The translations under genes were made by a program, and so were the position numbers. Shown here one piece after another: positions 58,710-64,000 of a stretch of DNA of 64,000 nt. The first letter of the stretch is position 1. Each line of letters starts with the position of its first letter. The stretch comes from Aphelenchoides besseyi (Eukaryota; Nematoda; Chromadorea; Rhabditida; Aphelenchoididae), in assembly GCA_024699855.1 (NCBI GenBank), contig JAMPIQ010000003.1:2232001-2296000 (forward strand), written 5' to 3'. The notes beneath the pieces were generated by a model. That model was not told the DNA's origin, did not search any database, and was given only the letters and a program-made list of their open reading frames with translations.

Positions 58710-60190
58710 AATCGAATCAACAGTTGAATTTGCTGTTTTACTGTGCAATTTTTTTACGTTTTTATCATCATTGAAGATTATGAGTTTTTGGTCACAAACG
58801 GAAACCGCGCGAGTTAACTACGTCAATCATTTTGTGTTAAGGTATTTGAATTGATCCTCAAGTGAAAGAGTCCACTTGCATACCATTTGTACCATTACGA
58901 TTAAACACTTTAACTTTTGACGGAATGTCTCTGGAAAACAAGTTGACATATTGAAAGCACAAGTTGACAGTAACTTTGTTGAATAGTCAACTTGCAAACT
59001 TCATTTCCAATCCGACCGATTGATGCAACTAATAGATTAGGAATATCCGGCATTATTTGTCGGATTCCACAGTTTACAGTACTACTTGCAAGTGTCTCTC
59101 TATTGGCCGCTTTCCAGAACCGCGAACTTTACTCCGCCCTTTGAAGCAAAAAGACCGCAACAAGTTTGACTCAAGAGGCTTTCGTCCGACTCGTTCGTCA
59201 AATTTGCGATGGTGTAGTGGGAAAGTGATCGGTTTTCTGGTCGAAGCGAAGGATCTATTCCTGCATTTGTTTCGAGTTTGGAAGCCTTTGGGTTTAACTT
59301 GACAATCGTTTCGGGCGTGCAATTTTAAGCGCCGGAATATTTCAGAAAGTTGGTTTGAACTTTTCATTACGATCGGTAATCTTCGAATTGATTTCTTAAG
59401 CTCAAACGATCAAACGTCTTTGTCGCATGAGACTCAAAAAAGCGAACTTTCGAGTCGAAGTTTGGTGGCCTCTAACATTGATTCAAGTTTGTGGTTAGTT
59501 TCTGTAAAACGAATTTATATGTGTGGATTGAAATCGAGTGTTCGTCTGATGACACGATTAAACGACTGTGATTGCGTCTTTGTGTAATTCGTTTTCAATT
59601 GATTTGGTTGTTATAAGAGCGTTGAGTTCATTGCGATTGCTAATAAGTAGTCTTGGGATCTCCTAGTTATTAGCTTTTACTTTGCCTTAAGTTTCCATTC
59701 TTGATTGATTTGTGTATTCACGTGGTGCTGGAACGAATGAGCTGATTTCACGGTTGTGTATTTTGAATACTTGCAGATGACCTTGTTGCTAATCGACTAC
59801 TTGTTTGAACCTCTTCGAATGCTGGATGTATTATTATCAAGCGGAGAGGATTGTTGTAAAGTGCTGAAAACATGTCTACAACTTTTGTGCGTTTTACTGA
59901 CTTGATAGTTTACTTTGTGGACCTCCAGATGTACAATGAAGCTTTGAACTCGTTTATTTTCATATTTTGAGTGCAAATTGGCAAAAAACTACAAAAAATT
60001 GATTGCAACGAGATGCAACTAAGTTATGTGTTATCGAAGCATAATCAGAGACCGAACTGTTCTTGCGATTGCAAAGTGAGGAGAAGTTAAAAACTCATTT
60101 TTTGTTATAACATTTACGGTAACTGCCCCCAATTAATTGATAAGCAACTGTTCATTTTTGTTTATTAAATCGCGGAAGAAATTTGTAGGT
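58710..60190. other. 1.5 kb intergenic
   Basis: No gene recognised. A tRNA-like word (TGGTGTAGTGGG near 59210 with a degenerate B box near 59245) does not fold well. Otherwise AT-rich and featureless. Confidence 0.4.
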
Positions 60191-61266
60191 TCAGCAAACA
60201 ATAAAGAGACGAATTATCGCAAAAAGCGCAAGAAACAATGGAAAAAAAGAAATACAGTACAAGAAAAAACAAAAAAACCATTTCCAGAATTCGAGTATGC
60301 TGGTATTATAACCTTTTTGTAGTTCTTCATGAATTTTTTTTAAAGGCAAACTGGAGCCCCACAAAGTCGTAGCAACTGCCAAAATCAATTCAATAGTGAG
60401 AAATTCCCAAATTGAAAGGCAGACGTAATAACAGTTTGATAAGAAGGAGCAGAGCAACGACCAAATATAAAGACAAGTAGCATTGCAGATTGAAAAGAAG
60501 ATGTCAATTGGATTGGAGACGACAAAATTACAAAATTCTACGATCGAATGACGGATATAGCGAACAGCAACACACTCCTTACTGCAGCTTAGATCATTTG
60601 GCTCGTCGTTTAGCTTCTGCTCATTGTTCGGCTCATCGATGGGTTTGGCTTCCACTACAGTTGTCTCTTGAATGTCCATGAGTTGCGGTTCAACAACTGT
60701 TTTGGGTTCTTCTATGATTTTTGTCTCCAAGTGTTCTGGCTCGGGCTTAATCTCGACTGCTTCGGGCTCATTCTCGACTGTTTTCGATTCAACTTCTTTG
60801 GGTTTATCGATCGTTTTTGGAGGTCCACAGTCTCGGAGAGCGCGAAGTTCAGTCAGAATCTGAAGCTGTTGCTTCGTGTCGTGCATCTTCAGTTGATCGT
60901 AATCTCGACGCAGATTCTTCAACTGTTCACTCATCAGCTCGTTGATGTCGTTGGCTCGTTTGTACTCGACTGTGAGGCCAAGAAGCAAAACGAGCAGAGA
61001 AACGGTTAGCCAACTGTTCGAGAGAAAAAAGCTGAAAGAAGAACGACGATCAGACGTATTTCCAGAACAACCTCGCCTTTTTATGTTCTGAAGAAGTGTC
61101 CTCTTCAAAGGCTCTTTTATCCAACAGACATCAGACGCTTGTTCGGGTCTGTGGTCCTCGTTTTCCCTCACCAGCTCGAAATCACTTTCACTCGAAGATG
61201 ACAGATAAGTTGGCTGAAAGAATGGTTGAAGTTACTTGAATCACTCGAATTGATTACCTCGTCCAT
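60191..61266 (-). CDS. Membrane protein with Glu/Pro-rich linker, unknown
   Basis: 344 residues. The first exon is only ATGGACGAG (61266-61258); the rest is one long exon (61213-60191). Order: acidic Ser-rich start (YLSSSSESDFE), one TM helix (SWLTVSLLVLLLGLTV), a short coiled coil (LMSEQLKNLRRDYDQLKMHD), a Lys/Glu/Pro-rich linker of about 90 residues, then Cys- and aromatic-rich hydrophobic segments (IDIFFSICNATCLYIWSLLC; LEFWKWFFCFFLYCISFFPL) to the end. It may be an ER or nuclear-envelope protein. No domain recognised. Confidence 0.6.
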
Positions 61267-62374
61267 TGGCAGTCAGATGTTTTTCCTGAAACATACGAGT
61301 CAATTAGAGCGTTTGAGATCGACTTCAATGTTCGCGTGGATTGGAAAGAACACCGCAAGCATCTGGATTGAGAGAGCCGAAATGCAGAGACTCCCACCGA
61401 GTTGGACATCGCGCTCGAATGCGCCCAAAATGACCACACTAAATGCCCTCCGTTGGGTCACTCGACTTTCGAAAGTCCACGCTCTTTCGTGATATTTCTT
61501 TGTATCGATTAGTGGTCAGTGAGTGTGGCTAGAGATTGTCGATTTGCAGATTGAGGTTCAGACATATAACACACCTTCTGTTATTTCAATCATTCCATTA
61601 GAAAAGTTCTGTTGAACATAAAGATTCTTTAAACACTGTTTGTTCTTATGTGGAGCTTAACAACAAGATACAGAATTGACCAAAACCCTTGAAAAAGTTG
61701 AAATCATTCAAACGACTGAAGAATGAAAGCTGCAGAAGATCCTTCAAACCTCGTGTTGGCCTTAGGACATAAAGAGTGCCGCATCGTTGTGAGTCCGCTT
61801 ATAAGAGCGCGAAAAGGGCACACACAAACGACAACCAGTGGGTCACAGCGCACTGCTAGGTGACATCTATTGTCCTTAAGTTTGCGACAAGTTTGATGGA
61901 GAGTTTAATTGCGCATTTGAATGCCAACAGAATCGATCAGCTAATAACTTTAGCTTCGATTAACAATCAGAAGTCATTTCTTAAACCAATAAATAACTCA
62001 ACCGTTTAGATTGCTACTATAATTACTCAACTCAGCATATCAATAGCAGTCTACAAGAGACAAGAAGAGTCCTGGCATAACATGAACCCTTCTTGTGATG
62101 CATTTCTACAATGGTTAAAAAACGGTTTTCAGTTCGAAAACTTGTGTTTTATGTCGAAGTTCATGTTTGTAGATATTTTTGTATTTCTTCTTTCTATCAA
62201 GTTGCTTGTACAAATCTTCTTTCATTGTTCATTATTTTGTCCCATTGAATAGAAGCGACTTGTCACACTAATCAAAAGACCCGTTTATTAGAAAATCCGA
62301 TTAGAAAATATGTTTAACGTTTAAACAACATAAAAAATAACTCGAGAAAACCGTCTTTTAGTCAATTATAAGGA
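61267..62374. other. 1.1 kb intergenic
   Basis: Contains the 5' region of the minus-strand gene ending at 61266 and the 3' flank of the next one, including a minus-strand AATAAA (complement of 62284-62289). No other feature seen. Confidence 0.4.
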
Positions 62375-62729
62375 TCAGTGAGCGTCAATCCAACGAGATT
62401 CAAGCTCCATTTTATCAATTATTTGTCCTGAAACAAGCGTAAAGTTTAAGCTCTTCAGCAAATAACTTACGATCAAACCTATCAGCAAGGACGAGAGAAC
62501 GTAGAAGTTGAAAGGTTAGTGGTAGGTTCGTAGTTGATGCTATGTAGTCCCTGCGCCACGTCATGAACTTGTCAACGCAATACCACTTCCCGATAGATCT
62601 GTGTTCGCAAAAACAAACGACCTTCAAAACACGATTTACTTTTCGCGGCAATTTGTAACGAAGAACTGAACACAGCGTCGTCTCGTCGGTTTCCGCATTC
62701 GACTCGCGCGATGGAACCGAAATACTCAT
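62375..62729 (-). CDS. Small unknown protein
   Basis: 103 residues in two exons (62729-62471, 62427-62375) with a 43-nt intron (gtaagt ... tttcag). Charged, with no signal peptide or TM. Segments include LPRKVNRVLKVVCFC and MTWRRDYIASTTNLPL, ending MELESRWIDAH. Proximity to a poly(A) signal supports it. Unrecognised. Confidence 0.5.
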
Positions 62730-63591
62730 TTTCGATTGAACGCTAAAATGATTTTGTCAACAATCTTCTCGCTAATAACACGGTTAAATACACTAAAATA
62801 CACGACTTTTAATACTACTGAAAGTAAATCAGTGCGTTGAACGACAGAAATACGAGTGACCGCTTTAGCTCATTTGCTGAGCTTATATGCGATTCCAAAT
62901 TGGAAACGCCCACGAGTTCAACGGTAACGCTGGACTTCGAGTCATTTCCGATCATTACTACCGGGCAATTCGATTAAGAACGCGATAGAAGCCTTGCGAG
63001 ATAGCTGTTGATGTCTTCTTTTGAAACAATCATTGGACGGCGTCTTTACCGACATCTCTTCACTGAAATCATAAGCTCCAGAAAGCAATCAACAAAGGAG
63101 TTGGTTTTAATTTACAACCGTCTAGTAACCAACTCAAGCAACCTCGCAATAAGCGGTTCTCATGCGTCACAAAGACTGATTGTATGATACTAACCCAAGC
63201 GCATATGAGACTCGAGGTGTTGGTATCATCTTTGATTTCTCGTGGAAAACGCCGACTATCAATCAAACTTTCATTTGGATACTCTTTTAGTATGAATTCG
63301 TCATAGAAATTTGAGTGTAGTTGTGTCTGTTAAAAATAGATGCAAACTTGATTATTATGTTTTAATACATTGATGAAAAAATCTACGTCCTGAAATCAGA
63401 TCCTTTACTTGAGGTCCCAAATGTTTTAGTTGAGAACTTCACAACCAAAAGCCTTACAGAACGCTTGTTTCCAGTCATTTGGTTCTGTGTAGCTTAAATT
63501 CGACCAATCGATTATGTTCAGATTCGGATATTTTAATGCAAAGATCATTAGATTGCAATTCAGTTTAGGTGGACAATCGATCAGTCAGTAG
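62730..63591. other. Intergenic, nothing secure
   Basis: No splice-supported coding exon seen. A minus-strand frame at 63069-63266 is probably fortuitous. Confidence 0.35.
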
Positions 63592-64000
63592 TTAACATCC
63601 ACCGTTCTTCTCATCGAGCCAACCTTGAATGCCACTAAAAATTCACAATTTGTGAGCTGAGTTAAACTTACTACACGTTCACATTCAATCTTGAAGTTTC
63701 CTGTTGATTTTCTTTCACATTGATTGTTTGTGGCAAATCAATAGTCAAGAATTACACTACCAACGAACTCTTGCATCCACACTTGTTATTTATGGACTTT
63801 AAACTGACAAGCACAAATCCCACTTTCATGTCCTCCAATCGATTTATAGACGATTTCACACCGTTCATTTTGAATTCGTTAACGAATAAGTAAAACAAAA
63901 TTACGGTGGTTGGTTGATTAAGTTTTCCATCCGAAAAGATATAAATTCCGTTGCTCGAACTCTAAATCAGACTTTTCAAGGAAAGAGAATATCGAGATTG
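63592..64000 (-). CDS. Partial gene running off the right edge, unknown
   Basis: Last exons on the minus strand: a small exon 63700-63672 (acceptor caacag, donor gtaagt) and a terminal exon 63634-63592 encoding GIQGWLDEKNGGC and a stop. Upstream, a frame with VGFVLVSLKSINNKCGCKSS ends near 63767. The exon chain before that is unclear and the 5' part lies outside the window. Confidence 0.3.

Noticed and set aside
59200..59265. tRNA-like word TGGTGTAGTGGG with a degenerate B box.
   Set aside because: Acceptor, anticodon and T stems do not pair; not a tRNA gene.

Overview
This is eukaryotic DNA from a nematode, almost certainly a chromadorean. The evidence is the set of nematode-restricted families: a FAR-type fatty-acid and retinol binding protein, an MSP-domain protein, five serpentine chemoreceptors of Sre, Str/Srd and Srsx type, and an SH2 plus tyrosine kinase of the SPE-8/FER-like class. 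Introns are very short, mostly 36-46 nt with TTTCAG-like acceptors, and AATAAA signals sit close to stop codons. I cannot name the species. Exon coordinates below come from reading splice sites and frames by eye.

Layout. 1-8 kb: a MYPT/PPP1R12 (mel-11) myosin phosphatase targeting subunit on +. 8-17 kb: two small secreted or membrane proteins, an SH2 kinase, a divergent membrane protein with YxxL motifs, a C2H2 protein of an unrecognised family, an SLC7-like amino acid transporter and an Sre-like receptor. 17.5-23.5 kb: a near-perfect 6-kb palindrome. Its arms carry a paralogue of the C2H2-family gene, a second gene, and a receptor pseudogene; at its centre is an inverted pair of tRNA-like sequences. 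23.9-34.8 kb: gamma-glutamyltransferase, an ORF split by a FLYWCH-bearing transposon, a small membrane protein, a Str/Srd receptor, a decayed mariner element, a disrupted single-pass membrane protein and an unknown gene. 35.4-36.5 kb: a third copy of the palindrome-centre repeat. 36.8-44.9 kb: an Srsx receptor, the FAR protein, an unknown protein, a membrane protein with an in-frame UGA, a Str/Srd receptor and a multi-TM protein. 46.8-50.8 kb: four + strand genes with 111-182 bp gaps (MSP domain, unknown, SEC61A, small protein), a candidate operon. 53-64 kb: a second Srsx receptor with nearly the same exon lengths as the first, a probable SAS-6, and several unknown membrane proteins.

Caution about the assembly. 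Several genes, including SEC61A, are broken by single-base length changes in short homopolymer runs. Undoing the change restores family similarity or legal splice phases. The simplest reading is residual base-calling error, so some 'pseudogenes' may be intact. The palindrome also needs checking as a possible assembly or amplification artefact.

Strongest candidates for something new: the duplicated alternative 3' coding exons of the MYPT gene, the palindrome with tRNA-like heads at its centre, the FLYWCH element that splits an otherwise continuous ORF, the uncharacterised paralogous family, the UGA followed by 140 in-frame codons, and the YxxL-tailed protein head-to-head with an SH2 kinase.
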